Assembly: GCA_030512335.1 (NCBI GenBank)
Contig: JAULSU010000003.1
Span: forward strand, 2,480,001 to 2,544,000
Length of the DNA stretch: 64,000 bases
Direction: 5' to 3'
Source of the DNA: Immersiella caudata
Taxonomy: Eukaryota; Ascomycota; Sordariomycetes; Sordariales; Lasiosphaeriaceae
Positions 35,353-47,700 of the stretch are shown piece by piece. The notes beneath the pieces are model-generated. The model was not told the DNA's origin, did no database searches, and saw only the letters and a program-made list of their open reading frames with translations. The stretch's first letter is position 1; every line of letters begins with the position of its first letter. A program made the position numbers and the translations under genes.

Positions 35353-36079
35353 CTAGGCCTCAACGTCGACCTTTGTGACCTTCACGGGTCGGCATGTCGG
35401 GTTTTGAGGGGCAGGACCAGTGACCCATGCCAGAGCCTCGTAATAGTACGGGATGGCCATAACCCAGCATGCATACCAGCTGTCAGCGTCGCGGCCAGTG
35501 AGCTCGGGCATGATGCCTTCTTTGAACTTCGTGTCGTCGACAGAGATGGGAATTGACAGGCCGGCTGTGGTGAACTTGATTTGTGGCAGCAAGTTATAGT
35601 TGAAACTTTCGGGCTAGCGAATAATCAGCAACACGTCAAGGCTGTCATCTGGAGAGGATCGAAAGGAGATGGGGGTAACTGACAGAGAACCACGTAAGGC
35701 CAACGTTGGTGCCGGCGGAGAGGACTAGACGTAAAGGCTCTTTTAACATCCATTGTCTCCTGCCTTCGTCCGCGTTAATCATGGGTCTCTCATTGATGAT
35801 GATGCCCTGGTTTACGTCGCCGGTGTGGTTGAGAAAGAAGCGCCCAATATGTGGCCTTCGGAGCGGGGGCGTCAGTTTACCGACACAGAGCGTGCTGGCG
35901 CCAGCTCCCGAGTGGCACGCCTCGAGAAAGCGGCCATCAATTGACGAGTTGTCGGGTGCTGAGAGCTGGAGGTAGAAAGGCGCCGATGTGATCAAGTCGT
36001 CGGGTTGGTTGTACTGGGCTGAGGCAGTCGTGGACCCGGCGAGAACCGCCAGCGCTCTGGCGGCGAAAGTGACCTTCAT
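35353..36079 (-). CDS. Small secreted protein (resembles fungal DUF7907)
   Basis: 218 residues from exons 36079-35684 and 35613-35353 on the minus strand (GTCAGT donor, CTAG acceptor, phase 0). Residues 1-21, MKVTFAARALAVLAGSTTASA, form a signal peptide with an AxA cleavage site. The mature part has ITSAPFYLQL, a CHSGAGASTLC segment and paired cysteines near the C-terminus (YACW ... PTC), features I associate with the secreted fungal DUF7907 family; that match is from memory and moderate. Asn-linked sites (NSS, NHT) fit secretion. The TAG at 35355-35353 follows a natural-looking family ending. However, the same frame continues for 60 further codons into a strongly acidic tail before a second TAG at 35172-35170. 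Role unknown; a cell-surface or host/substrate-contact protein is possible. Confidence 0.75.
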
Positions 36080-36774
36080 GATGCTTGGCGAGATCGAAAC
36101 GGTGTGGGATGGGATATATCAAACAATGGTGAAGCTGTGTTGTGCTAGTGCTGTGTGCTGTTGTTTCGGACGAGGAGGCGCAGAAATGGGCGAGGAAGGG
36201 AACTGGAACTTTATACCAAGCACGTCTCGCTTGCCATGTGCAAGCCTCCTACCTCCATTGGCGTATCTCGTATCCATGGAAAGCGTGCGTCTCCCGGTGG
36301 GATCAAATCGCGAACTTGTGCAGTGGGGGATCTGAATCTGGTTGAGCACCTACCTATCTAGCACGAGATGGAAGGCCCAGGTTGCAAGGGCGGCACGAAG
36401 GGAACAGCTGATGAGCTGATGACTGTGTGAAATGGAGTTTCAAGTTGCTACCACATCTGTACTTTCCTCCTCAGTAGCTAGGTGCCTTGGGCGGGTACGG
36501 TGTCTCCCGCTTGTAGGTAGCAGATTGAGGTTAGGCCGGCCTGATGGCTCTTTCCTCTTTGCCCCCGCCGTCATGAACACCAGCGCAGACTACTCTGAAC
36601 TGACGAAGGACCTTGGACGCTGTGATGCTGCCTTCTAGATTTTGCGCCCCGTTTGTTGCTTCGACTTCGTTCAGAGTCCCTCTCCCGTCATTTCCGCGTC
36701 GCGTGAAGTCCGTGACTATCCTCCGTGGCCATTAGGCGTTGATAGTTTGGTACGTATCTGTCGCCCTACCTGCA
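36080..36774. other. Intergenic spacer
   Basis: 695 bp between the start of the secreted-protein gene and the stop of the duplicated-module gene, both on the minus strand. Nothing specific recognised. Confidence 0.55.
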
Positions 36775-37967
36775 TCATCGCGGTACGTCACGGTCAAAGT
36801 GCAGGGCAGAGTACGAAGGTAGTTCTGTTGCTGATGGTGACGGGATGCGAGATATGGGCGATGGACTTGGCACTGCCAGGCCCTTCGGTCGGCTGAAAAA
36901 CATGGTATCCACCATACGCTTGTCATCGTTCCCCGTGCGGTGTTGAATCGATGCGTGCGACGTCCATCCAAAGGATTCCAGCATTTCGAACACGCGGAGC
37001 AGCATCAGTCGTGTTTTAACGGCGGCATCTCCTCCATAGAGCCAGGGCCGCCCCTTCAGTTTGTACTCGACCCATTGGTATTTGGCCTCGGACTTTTGAA
37101 GGAGGTCCATCTCCTTGAGAATCCCGGTAATGCTCACGGTCAGTCGGACGATATGGGCTGGCGTGTGCTCCACGGCTGATGTCGTTGCCGACTCGAAGTT
37201 TGGCTGCGAGTCACCAATGATGTAGAGCCTATCTGATCTCGACGGAGATACAGCTAGCCACTCTCTCGGCAACATCGAGCCAGCACTTGGTGATTTGAGG
37301 CGAAAGACTAGCATGTCCTTTGCGCTCAGCCGCCGTGCGCAGCTGAGCGGCATGACAATCTCCCAGTTGTGGTGGTATAGAAAGGCCAACAGATCACGAA
37401 CCAACCGCGCACCTCCCACCGAGTCCTGGTCGTTCATCCAGCCGAACGGTTTCCCTTTGAGCTTGATTTGGTACGAGTTGGGGGTTGAGGTCAAGGATCC
37501 ACTCGACTGTACTCCTGGGGGCCAAGAAGCCAATATGGCAGATTGCATGTTGAGGTAGATCTCCTCTTGGAATTGAAGGAGTTTGATTGTATCGGTTTTA
37601 TGGAACGAAAGGATCGCATATGAACCCCCTGACTCCATGCTGTCTGTCGTGTCGCAAGACTGTGATGGAGAAGGCCCTTGAAGTTTGGACATCGACGCTA
37701 CTTGTGAAAGTGAAGGTGATAAAGTGCGAAAATGCAGAACTTCATGGAGGGCGACCACTCGACATTATAAGTTCAAGCCTCGTACAGTAGTGCATCAGAC
37801 GGCACAACGTCGCCCCTTACCTGCGCTAGCAATGGGGCTAAGCCTGGGTCCGCAGTCTCGATAATCTTGAGCCAATTGCCAACGGCGGCAAGGCTGGTCG
37901 ACGAGGCCAAGAAGAAATCGAGGGGATCGGCAACGCATTGCCGCAAGGCCCCTGCGGTACCGGCCAT
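36775..37967 (-). CDS. Fungal protein of unknown function with duplicated LKG-x-PW/F modules
   Basis: Proposed 343 residues from exons 37967-37821 and 37659-36775 on the minus strand. The intron 37660-37820 has a GTAAGG donor and a CACAG acceptor and joins the frames in phase. The N-terminal exon reads like a short helical segment (ADPLDFFLASSTSLAAVGNW). Two copies of one module follow: an LKGKPFGW copy and an LKGRPWLYGG copy, each leading into an Arg/Leu-rich helix, a Gly/Asn-Trp turn and a short strand. Similar module pairs occur in uncharacterised filamentous-fungal proteins; I know of no assigned function. An earlier in-frame start at 38099 is possible but not ATG-supported. Shares a 753-bp divergent promoter with the cytochrome b561-type gene. 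Confidence 0.68.
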
Positions 37968-38720
37968 GTCGTATTTTCGTATCAGTACTGTTTTTTCTGG
38001 GCAGGCACCTCCTCCTCCTGAAGCTGCCAGAGCCCGTGCAGATATCACACAAGGCTGCAGGTAACCCGCGACCAATTCTGAGCTGAGACAATCATACACG
38101 AGAATAGAATCACTTTAGCCTTCTGCTTAGTGCGGACCGATGGCGCCATCGTCTATTGACAATAAAAATCAGCGCTGCTTTTGTCTTTGAGTTGGGCCGG
38201 ACGTTGAAGCCAAGGCTCGAGATTGAAGTGTTTCTTCTCCAACAGCCCGGGCTGCCAAGCGTGGATGTGGGGAAAATGAGGTGTGCAATTGGATGGAAAG
38301 CGCGGGCCACAATGGGGTCGTCAGCAAGGTGCCCGTCGCTGGGCAACGCTCAAATGTTGGCATTTCAGCCAGGAGAAAGATACAGGGACCCTGCCAATTT
38401 GGAGAATCACCATTTTCCCAACACAGACGTCACTACACCATGATGGGGTCAAAGCGAGGGAGATACTCGAATTGTCCTGAACTTTGAGCGTTTGCTCAAG
38501 CACCCTCTGCCTTCACAGCTCTTGTCCGTTTGCTCTGCGCTACCCCCGCATTGCTCCTTGGCTCTGCTCGTCGCCGCAATCCCCTCACCGACTGTTCCTG
38601 AGTGTCGCAAAACATCAACATTCCAACGGGCTAACTCCCGAGACGTCTCCTTCTCGCCTGCGCAACTTCATCGTATTCTTCGCTACTGGCTTGTCCTGAC
38701 TTGGGCAGCCCACCGCCGCC
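37968..38720. other. Divergent promoter region
   Basis: 753 bp between two outward-facing start codons. No gene or named element recognised; the right end is C/T-rich, typical of a fungal 5' leader. Confidence 0.55.
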
Positions 38721-41385
38721 ATGGCGCCGGCCGATGGCCTCTCTCCGCCGGGCTCGAGCTCGTACTCGTCGAATACGTTGACGGTGGGAGACGGGACATG
38801 GGATTTCACCAAAAACACATTCCTCCTACCGAATCTCGTGGGGCTGAACTTTGAGACGATGCGATACAACGGTATGCTTGCGATTCCTTCGCTCTCCAGA
38901 TCCCCTCCGACTAATGGTGGTGTTAGGAATGGGCAACCGCTTTTCCACTCTCACACAGTACCACAGCCTCATCCTCGGGCACGGGGTACTAGCCGCTCTT
39001 ACATTTCTCTTCATCGTCCCGGTTGCGGTCCTCCTCATCCGGTTCTATGCAAAGAGCCCCGGCAAAGCGATCAAGTATCACGCCTACCTCCAGATTCTCG
39101 CTGTCGGCTTTACCACAATCGTTTTCATCTTGGGTTTTATTGCGGTGGGCCCGCCACGCAACCTGACGAACCCGCACCATGGAATCGGAGTTGCCATTTA
39201 TGTCTTGATCCTGCTGCAGGCTGTCGGCGGTCGTCTGGTTCGGCACATCACCGGCCGTTCGTTCCGCGTCCACCTCCACCGCTGGTCTGGCCGGGCTATC
39301 GCCATTCTTGGTATTGTGCAGGTTCCCCTTGGGTTGACCCTCTATGGCTCGCCCAAGTATACGTTCATTCTATACGCAGTCTGGATGGCATTCCTCGTGC
39401 TGCTCTACTTTATCCTCGACTACAGAGACCAGGGACACCACCGTGGAGGAGGAGGAGGAGGAGGTTATGACGGCAGCAGCTATGTCACTGATACTCCAAA
39501 GAAAGAGAAGAAGAAAGGAGGTATGGGGTGGTTGGCTCCACTTGCTGCCGGTGCTGCCGGTTTCGCGCTTCTCCGCGGTCGTAAGAAGAGCCGTGATGCC
39601 GAGAGAGGGCAAAGCCGCAGTCCCAGCCCGAATGGTACTCAACGCGGCAGAGGCACCGAAGTGCTTTCATCGCCACAACATTCCGAAAGCCACTTTGACG
39701 AGAAGAGCGGGCGACGTGATAACAAAGGTGGATTCATGAACAAGCTCTTTTTAGCTGGGGCCGGTGTGGGCGCTGGTGCCTTGGTTGGAAAGTTCCTAGG
39801 TCGCAACAAGGACCGCGATGTCGACTACTCTGCCGTTTCGACAGAAACTCCCAGCCGACTACGCAAACCTAGGCGAGGGGGGCCTGCAGACAGTGAATAT
39901 AGCGATTTCACGGAAGACTACAGCCGCCATGGGGGCCGAAACGGCCGGAGATCTCCAGTTCTACCCCCGCCGGGCAACCCCATCGTCGCCGCTGCGGCTA
40001 TCAGTGCCGCCGAGGACCGCCCGGTAGGTCGACCTGTGACACCACGACAGTCGTATCCGGGCCGCTCTAGAGTCGACACGGTAGACGGGTCAGATTACTC
40101 CTCTTATGTGAGCCCCTCCAGAAGACCGTCTGCCAAGAAGAAGAGCGGAGGTATGGGTAAGGGGATTTTGGCTGGCATGGGGCTGGGATTTCTGACAAAG
40201 AAGGGTCTGGACCGTCGGAGCAAGCATGAGGAGGATCGGCTGCGGGACGAGGAAGACAGACGGAGGGAAGAGGAAGAACGCCGATCGGGTCGTAGGAACT
40301 CGAGATACACCGGCGACGGATATCCAACGCCGACAAGACTGGACTCAAAACGGCGCCCTCACCGCAACCGACCGCCACCGTCGGGCATCACAAACACTAC
40401 CTCAGTTCTATCTGAGTCTTCGATTGAGCCTCGAGGCGATACCAATTACGATCCAGTGCCACCAGGCGCGCCTCCACCGCCATTCCCATTGCCTGTTCCA
40501 GCAGGCGCAGGTCTCCCACCTGCGTCCGTTCCACCGCCTGGCCGAACATCTCGATCGCACTCGAGGTCGCATTCGAGACCGAGGTATGACCTCGGAGAAG
40601 GTGTGTCCATGCCTCCGATGCCGCCTGATCCGCACGGTGTTCTCCATCCCGAATCTGGCAGCGAGACGTACTTTTCCTCGGGCGGCGCCCAGCATCAGAG
40701 GCATCGCATAAGACGAGATGCGGCGGAAGCGGCTGCGGCTGCAGCAGCAGCATCGGCTGGCGTGTTGGCTGCCGAGCAGGAGGAGGATCGTCGACGAAGA
40801 GGGGATTACCGGGGCGACGGGACGCCGCCTACTCAAAAGCCGGTTAGCGTGAACGTCAAGGTGCACCACGACAGAGATAGGAACATCACGCTGCGCAGAT
40901 TGACGGACGAAGAGGCCGCGGCCACACGACGTACGCAACGACGACGGGCGGATTCAGTGAGCAGCCAGTCTGAGGCCGATACGCCAACAGGACGGCGATA
41001 TCGCAGAGAGCGGGACACGAGCCAGCGCCGTGCCGAGGCTGCAGCTGAGCAACATGTCGAGATTGATCCGCTGTTGCCCCCGCTGTCACCTCCGAACCCG
41101 GCCTTTGCCGCTGGAAGGAGACCCCAGGGCAAGGATTCGGCATACTATTCCGGTCAACCAGGGCCGTCCGGTGGCGTACCTCAGGCAGGCACCACGGTAT
41201 CGAGTCTTGGGGATCTTGCAAGCCCTGCGGGCAGTCGCGGCGATTTCAGCGGGATTAGCCCGGCGGGAAGCGGGATGCCGGGCAGGGACCCGTCATCAAG
41301 CGCAGCCGCGGACCGGAGAAGGAGGAGGCGAATTGAGCGCCGCGAGGGCAGCGGCACCCGCACCGGGCCCGTGGAATTTGACTGA
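38721..41385 (+). CDS. Cytochrome b561/ferric-reductase-type membrane protein with long cytosolic tail
   Basis: 869 residues from exons 38721-38871 and 38927-41385 (intron 55 nt, GTATGC donor, CTAAT branch, TTAG acceptor). After a short N-terminus come six hydrophobic segments at about 65-220. They carry four well-placed histidines, in ILGHGVL, KYHAYLQ, NPHHGIG and HLHRWSGR, the pattern that holds two b-type hemes in cytochrome b561 proteins, which move electrons across membranes. No full DOMON domain is seen before it. The rest, more than 600 residues, is disordered and Arg/Ser/Pro-rich but includes three Gly-rich hydrophobic segments, at about 248-270, 318-343 and 456-478, each bordered by Lys/Arg. 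The redox partner is unknown. The start ATG lies in a good context (GCCGCCATGGC). Confidence 0.87.
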
Positions 41386-41918
41386 ACGCCTGTGACAGAT
41401 TTTGTGGTGTCGGCATTCATGATGAAGCTAGTCATGATGTTCATATGCGGTATTGCATGGCGTTTTGGATTGGATTTAATGAGATGCCCCTGATGGGCAT
41501 ATGGGAAAGGAGGAACCTTTGCTTTTCATGATGCATCTCAGATGACAGACTAGATGTTTGGAAGGGTAATTTTGCCCATAGTCGGTTTAATGTGTGATGA
41601 TATGCTCAACCATAAACCATCTTCGTAGTTTGGCTGTGCTGGCGTGAAACTCAGATTGATGGTGAAGTCGGCGGCATGGCGCTCACCGAGGTGAGTGCCC
41701 CACGTCTCCAAACTCCCCCACCATCAAATTCCCTGAATCGCGTCTATTGGCGACGACGCGTCCAACTTATTACACAGCTAGCTGAACGGAATCATTTAGG
41801 GTTCGTACCTACGCTACCACCACCCTTGATAATTCAGCGAGCATCCTAATTCTGATCTTCGCCTTCCTGCTTCACACTAAGACCTACACTAACAAATCAC
41901 ACACACATCATCAACACC
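41386..41918. other. Intergenic spacer before NNF1
   Basis: 533 bp with the 3' flank of the b561-type gene and the NNF1 promoter; the leader just before 41919 is CA-rich. No other feature seen. Confidence 0.6.
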
Positions 41919-42855
41919 ATGTCAGAAGAAACCGCCACAGCAGCAGAGAGCACCCCGCCGCAATCACAACCACAACCCCAAAATGAGCCACCTCAACAGG
42001 CAGGAGCCGATGTCGCGTCATCACAAACAACAACGCCAGCGGATCCATCTAGCGATGCGGCTCCAGACTCACCGCCCCTTCCAAGCAAACACACGCCTGT
42101 GACGCCGGGCCCGCGCGCTACGAGACTTCAGGAGCTGTTTGCCACGACGTTGCGACACACGCTGGATAAAGTGAATCGCGATAACTTTGGCGCGTGCTTT
42201 CCAACGGTGGCGGCGAAGGCGCCAGGGACCTTGGAGTTTGTGCAGAGGCAGATGGTGGAGAGGTTGAGAGGGCTATGTGAAGTGAGTTCAAGTCTACTTC
42301 CTTGAATTCAGTTATGTTTGTGATATAAGATCACATCCACCTCCCCAACTACCAATTTCCCATATCTCCCCAATCTAACACACCACCCACAGAAAGAATT
42401 CGATAGCATCCTCCAAAACCGCTCTGTCATCCCCAAGCTCAACGAGCTTGAACTCCTCCTCAGCGACGCAACGACCCGCAAGCAATCCGCCACCGAAGTC
42501 CCCATCCCGTAAGCCACAAAACCCTTTCTGTTTTCCTTCCTCTGCTCTCACCTTGGCCAGCTAATGCCCAAACAGCCCACATACCCTCCCTGCTGCCGCT
42601 ATCCTAGACGCGCATCTAGCGCCACACCTGGCATCCCAGCAATCGCAGCTCAACGCGCGACTGCAGACGGTGCAGTCGCACAACGCGCAGCTGTTTGACG
42701 AGATCCAGGCGCAGCGGACGGAGATGGAGGCGTTGTTGGTTACTGTGGAATGTACTTTGGCTGACATGGATGGAGCAAGCGCGCTTCTGGATGAGGTGGT
42801 GGAGGAGCTGGCCCAGGAGACACGGACGGCGGAGGTAGAAATGTCGGGGACGTAA
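41919..42855 (+). CDS. NNF1: Kinetochore protein Nnf1 (MIND/Mis12 complex)
   Basis: 252 residues from exons 41919-42281, 42393-42508 and 42576-42855. After a Gln/Pro/Ser-rich N-terminus of about 65 residues, the Nnf1 (PMF1) signature appears: a helix LQELFATTLRHTL, then NFGACFPTVAAKAPGTLEF and the KEFDSILQNRSVIPKLNELE segment that spans the first splice. The C-terminal exon is a coiled coil (QSQLNARLQTVQSHNAQLFD and onward). Nnf1 pairs with Mis12/Mtw1 and links the inner kinetochore (CENP-C) to Ndc80. Introns of 111 and 67 nt have GTGAGT/GTAAGC donors. Convergent with the PH-domain gene, 605 bp away. Confidence 0.92.
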
Positions 42856-43460
42856 TGGTATCAGCTGGGTGTTGAGGGTTTTCTTTCTCTGTTGGCGTAA
42901 TTCGCACCGGAATATTGTGTTTATGTTCTGATTATCTGGCCGGAGTTTGTGGCATCAACAGCGTCGGGCTACAAATTCTTCAGATGAGGGGGAAAGAGGC
43001 AGTCCGACAAACTCGAGGGGGTATAAATTTAATTGGTCCTCTGAATACACGTCGGTGCACAATGTATGTACAAGATAAGTTGACTCTGATACCGTTGGAC
43101 TTGCTTCCGCGCCTCCGCCGACCGAGCCATTTCATTACCTCCACCGAGGTTGCCCCTTCCCAAGTAGAGATCCCTTTCCAAATCACCCGTGGTATAATAT
43201 GCTTCCATCCCTTCCTGCTCGGACGGTTGATTTATTCCGTCATGCAAATAAAAGAGCCCCCCCCCAATGCAAGACCGCAACGTATACAAAACGTTGTTGC
43301 TCCAAGATGCGCGCCCAGCCCACCAACCAGTAACAAAGAAAACAACCCAAGGGGTATAAATATGGTATCAAATGCCCCAGCGTATCCCATACCAGGTAGA
43401 AGACAAGAAATTTTCCGTTCCCACAATGCAATGCGCCACCAAAGCCGCTGGAGGCATCCT
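42856..43460. other. Convergent spacer between NNF1 and PH-domain genes
   Basis: 605 bp of 3' flank for both genes. Small ORFs here overlap the probable untranslated regions and have no recognisable features. Confidence 0.6.
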
Positions 43461-44769
43461 TCAAATACGCCGGTTTTCTGGCGCAATGACTTGCCAGGGC
43501 CCAAACAGGTCAACCTCCCCATATGCTGGGGGCAACAACCGAATCATGCGCCCCGACTTCCAGTCGACATACCAGCGCCTGCCGTCCATCACGACATAGT
43601 TGCTCTTTCGTGGGCTCTTGAATAGTAGCACCGCATAACAGAGCTTGGCGTAGAGTTGGTCATGCGTTTCTGTCCACTTGGTGCGAGGTGTCCATTTGCC
43701 CGTCTCTGGATCGACGTGCTCGTTCAGATATGTTGACATAGATAATCGCCCCATGTTTGGTGGCTGGACATTCCGTGTTATTGGGGCTGATTCACGGTAC
43801 TCTCCTCGATCTGTCTCGTTGGTGTCGTTCACGCCCACCTCTGCTTCCAGCCCATTTCCTTGATCGTCCTCGGCTACGTCGTTTTCTAGTGCTTGACTGG
43901 TGACATTGTAGTCTTCCCCCGGAGTCATATCGCTTGTCCCTGTGCCTGACCCTCCTTCGGTCGACTGTAGTAACGCATTGGTGTCATCCTCAGGCTGTGG
44001 TCGTTGTCCCCGCAACCAACGTATCCTTTGAATGCGTGGGATGCTCTGATCACGAGGGAAGTCTCGCTCATCGAGCGGTGCGGCGACATTAATAGCGGCG
44101 AATAATCGGTCCAGCCACTTTACAAACGTCCCCAGCTCAACGCAGGAGAGGAGAAACTGATCCGTTTCTAATCTCAAGCGAATAACATGACGCCGCCTAG
44201 CCATTACCGTGTTAGTGACACAAGAACCACCCTGCTGGAAAACAGAACACGTACTTCCTGTAGTCTGCGGCAATACCGGCATCCGCATGAAGTAGGCCGT
44301 AGCTTTTCTCAAGTGTCGATTTCTTGACCCACGGCGGACTGTCAGGCGAGATGTCAGGCCCGCCCTGCTTTGTGGATGACCACCAGCCTCTCTCCTTCTT
44401 GACATTGTAGACGTTCAGGACGGTTCCGTGTAGTTCAACGTAGACCATCCGCCAGTCGCGGTACTCTGCAGCCTTGATAGTGTCTTGAAGCTCCATCTTG
44501 CGCATGAATACCCCCTCCATGTAAATGTCACACGAGTACGGTGGCAGCACATCCGCTGGCGGAACATGGCTGGTCGATGCGGTATCCTGTGTGGCGGCTC
44601 TTCGCTGAGCTGCGAGACCACTTTTGATGGCCGAATCATAGCTCGGTGGGTTGGCGGGGCGCGATGTCATAACGTCTCGGTAGAACATGTCCTCCTCCAT
44701 TGACATGCGGCGCTGCCGCGGCGCCTCGCTACCGGCATTGTGCTGGGAAAAGGCATCGCTCGACTCCAT
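43461..44769 (-). CDS. Fungal PH-domain protein
   Basis: 416 residues from exons 44769-44255 and 44196-43461 on the minus strand (58-nt intron, GTACGT donor, CTAG acceptor). A PH domain spans about 80-205: it opens at PYSCDIYMEGVFMRKMEL, includes DWRMVYVELHGTVLNVY with the long insert usual in this fungal group, and ends in the helix FVKWLDRLFAAINVA. A disordered acidic linker follows, then a conserved C-terminal block (HDQLYAKLCYAVLL and RRWYVDWKSGRMIRLLP). Phosphoinositide or membrane binding is the likely role; the biological process is not indicated. The N-terminal ATG at 44769 opens the frame. Confidence 0.83.
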
Positions 44770-47700
44770 GAGATGATGGTGCCTTCCCTCGCTCTGGGCG
44801 GCGGAAGAGGAAGAATGGCGACTCGAGCAGCGCTAGCAGCGCAGCGCTCAGGGAGAGAAGCCGCCTGGTGCGCCGAGCGGCCCAGGCGGATCTCGTGAGA
44901 AGGTTGTCGTCGTCTCTCGCAGTGTTGAGTGGATCTCCCTCCTTCCTATTCAAGGCCTCCGTTCTGGCATGTTCACCCCGGCCCCCTGCCCCTCAAAATG
45001 CCTGGCCCAAGAGCCGAGACAGTGGTGTCGTGCCCCTATCGTCGGGAGCAAAGAGAGGGAAGAGGCGCGCAACAACGCCGAGCTCGGCTGGTCCCCTTTT
45101 CCTTGGCGGGGCAGTGTTCTAGGAGTCTCTCGCGTGCTCCAGAGCTGCACGACGCAGGACAGGCGAGTGAACAGCACGCAGTTCGCTGAGGCTGGCGCCT
45201 TTTCGTTGTGGTGTTTCCGTCTGGTGAAGTGGAGAGCCGGGAAGTGATGAGAGATGATGCGAGGGAAAGTGAGATGTCAAAAGGGGTGGAGTGATCGCCA
45301 AGGCAGGGGAAAGCTTAGCATAAGAGAGAGACCCCGGGACGGAAGGAAGTGCTGGGTGTGTCAGGGAAGGGAAAGCAGGCAGGTGCAGCTGGCAGCGGTT
45401 GCAGCGGGGATCGGAAGTTCGGGCTCCAAGCAGGATAGCGGCAGTGGGCAAACAGGCAACGCAGCATCGGGCGGGCTATGAATAGGGTCGGGAGGTTTTG
45501 GGAGAAGAGATAATTGCTGGGGACGAGATGAGGTTCCTGTCTTGTCCGATCCTCCACGGGGGCATGGATCGTGGGCGTGCATTGGAGGGGATCTAGTGGA
45601 CTTGAGGGGCTGAAAGCGACCCCCGACCCCCGGCCCCTCGGTGCAGATTGAGGCACCCGAAATCCTGGGCGACCACGCCTCCACGCCTCCCATCGTGTGC
45701 TACTGGACCGTAGCATCTACGGGGTGTTGCGCCGCGCAGATTACACCCAACTGCCATACAAGTTGATATTGCAGCCGCAGTCCGTGAAGCGCAATATTTC
45801 TAGCCCGGATAGGACGGCAGAGCGCACAGTTTATCCGCATTGGGTGCCTTCCCTCTGTGCTCCGCTGGCCAGGCACCGAGAGGGCCTCCCGGTAGGTGGG
45901 CACATCACCACCAACCTTTCCGAGCTGCCATCTCTCGCCCACTCGTCTGTAGGGCATCTCTGTCGATGCTGTCGGCAGTGGCAGACAGGTCACAGCGATC
46001 TTCCCGACTGGAGGAGGCGGCGAAACCAAGGAATGGGGCGTCTGCGTCGGCCGTCTGGCATAGATTAGCATCCCCCATGATCCAGGGATCGGATGTGAAA
46101 AGCATTGAACGTGGGCGACCGACACGTCCTGGTGGATTGCTTGCAAAGGGCGCGGAATGGCCCTTCATGTCGCCGCCAATCATGATGGCTGGCAGTGGCA
46201 CCGTCTCCGATTCCGTTGCATGCTGGGCTAGGCTGTTCCAGGTAGGTGGTTGAGGAGAACGATGGGAGCCGGGGTTAGCGGCTGCCTCCCATGGGGGTCT
46301 GCACTGGAAGGGGACTGGAAGGGTGCCATAAGACGGGACCCAATTGTTCGCCGTCACCGCGTGAGAGCAGTGTGTAACGCAAACAACCCCTGTGCCGCGA
46401 AAGAGACCATTTTGAGAAGGAGGTCGATCAACTGAGGTACCGTTAATCTGGCAATTAGAAAACCAGGTACGGGTGCTTTACGCTGAATGCTGCGTAACAG
46501 GTACTCTGCCCCTCCCCGCAAACTATAACATATTGTAAGGTTTGCAAGCAGCCGGGCATGAGGCAGGTGCAACCCACTCGACTGCGAAGTCGTCCATACT
46601 TTCGATCTCGGTAGCCCACCATGTCGCTTCTTCCTGCTCGCCATTGGACCGCTTTGCCGTCTGTTTCGTTTGTAGGGGTGCTAGATCGAGTCGCAGCGAG
46701 GCTGAACTTGAGCGCCACAAGTGCCTGCACGCCTGCTGGTCGGATCGTCGGTCGACTGTGGTTCGCTTCGGTGGGGCCGGTGGGCTAGACCACCTCGCCC
46801 GGTACCGTTTTGGGAAGGTGGCAGCAGCACCACTCCTGACGATGTGTGCATTTTGGTGCAATAAAACACTCAAGCACAATGTTTTTGCTTCTCGGCGAGC
46901 TTCTTTCAGGTGCAAGCACTATGGGAAATTCTGTCATCATTTCCGGCTCCCCGGATCAACACGTCAGCCTCTTGGATCGATCCCGAACTCCCTCAACGGC
47001 ATTGCGCAGCGGAGCTCCAGCACCACCAGCCTCACGGCGGTTTTCTGGCGAGGACGGCCGAGGCGGTGGAGATGGGCAGATTGCATTTGCGGGCCAGCCC
47101 TAAAGAGAAGGTGCTGAGTCAACGGCCCGACCTGTAAAAGATCCCAAGCGGAACCATACCTTGGGTTGGGTTTCAGGCGCCGCGACGCCGCGGCTCGCGA
47201 GTTGCGACCGCAAAACGTGGCCCTCGGACTCTGCGCCGCTGGAATCAAGTGTCAAGCTCCATGTTCACAACAAGCAGGACCGGGTCTAGCTCGCTGATTT
47301 GTTCGCGATAGCCAGTCTCTCCGTCTTACCTTCTTACCTATGCGAGAAGGAGGCGTCTTGATATTATGCCAGAACCGGGAGGAGGATCCGCACACTACCT
47401 TTCCTCCACAAACAGAGAGCTTGAAGGAATGCGCAACGTCTGTGTGCCGCGTCCTCGTGGCTCGGTCTCGGCGATCTCGGCTACAAGATCGGTGCGCGAC
47501 ATGTTTCGAGGGAATAGAATAGATGCGGCCATCCAACAGTCCTGGTCCAAGTGTGTCACTGCAACCGGGGAGCAGCTGGATAGAAGCCGACGATGACATG
47601 TAACGCCCTAGACGCCGAGCTGCGTAGCCCAGCCTGTGATACTATGACGTATCATCCGGCCTTCACGCTTCCGTTCCTGGTGAGGGTAGTTGTTGGGATC

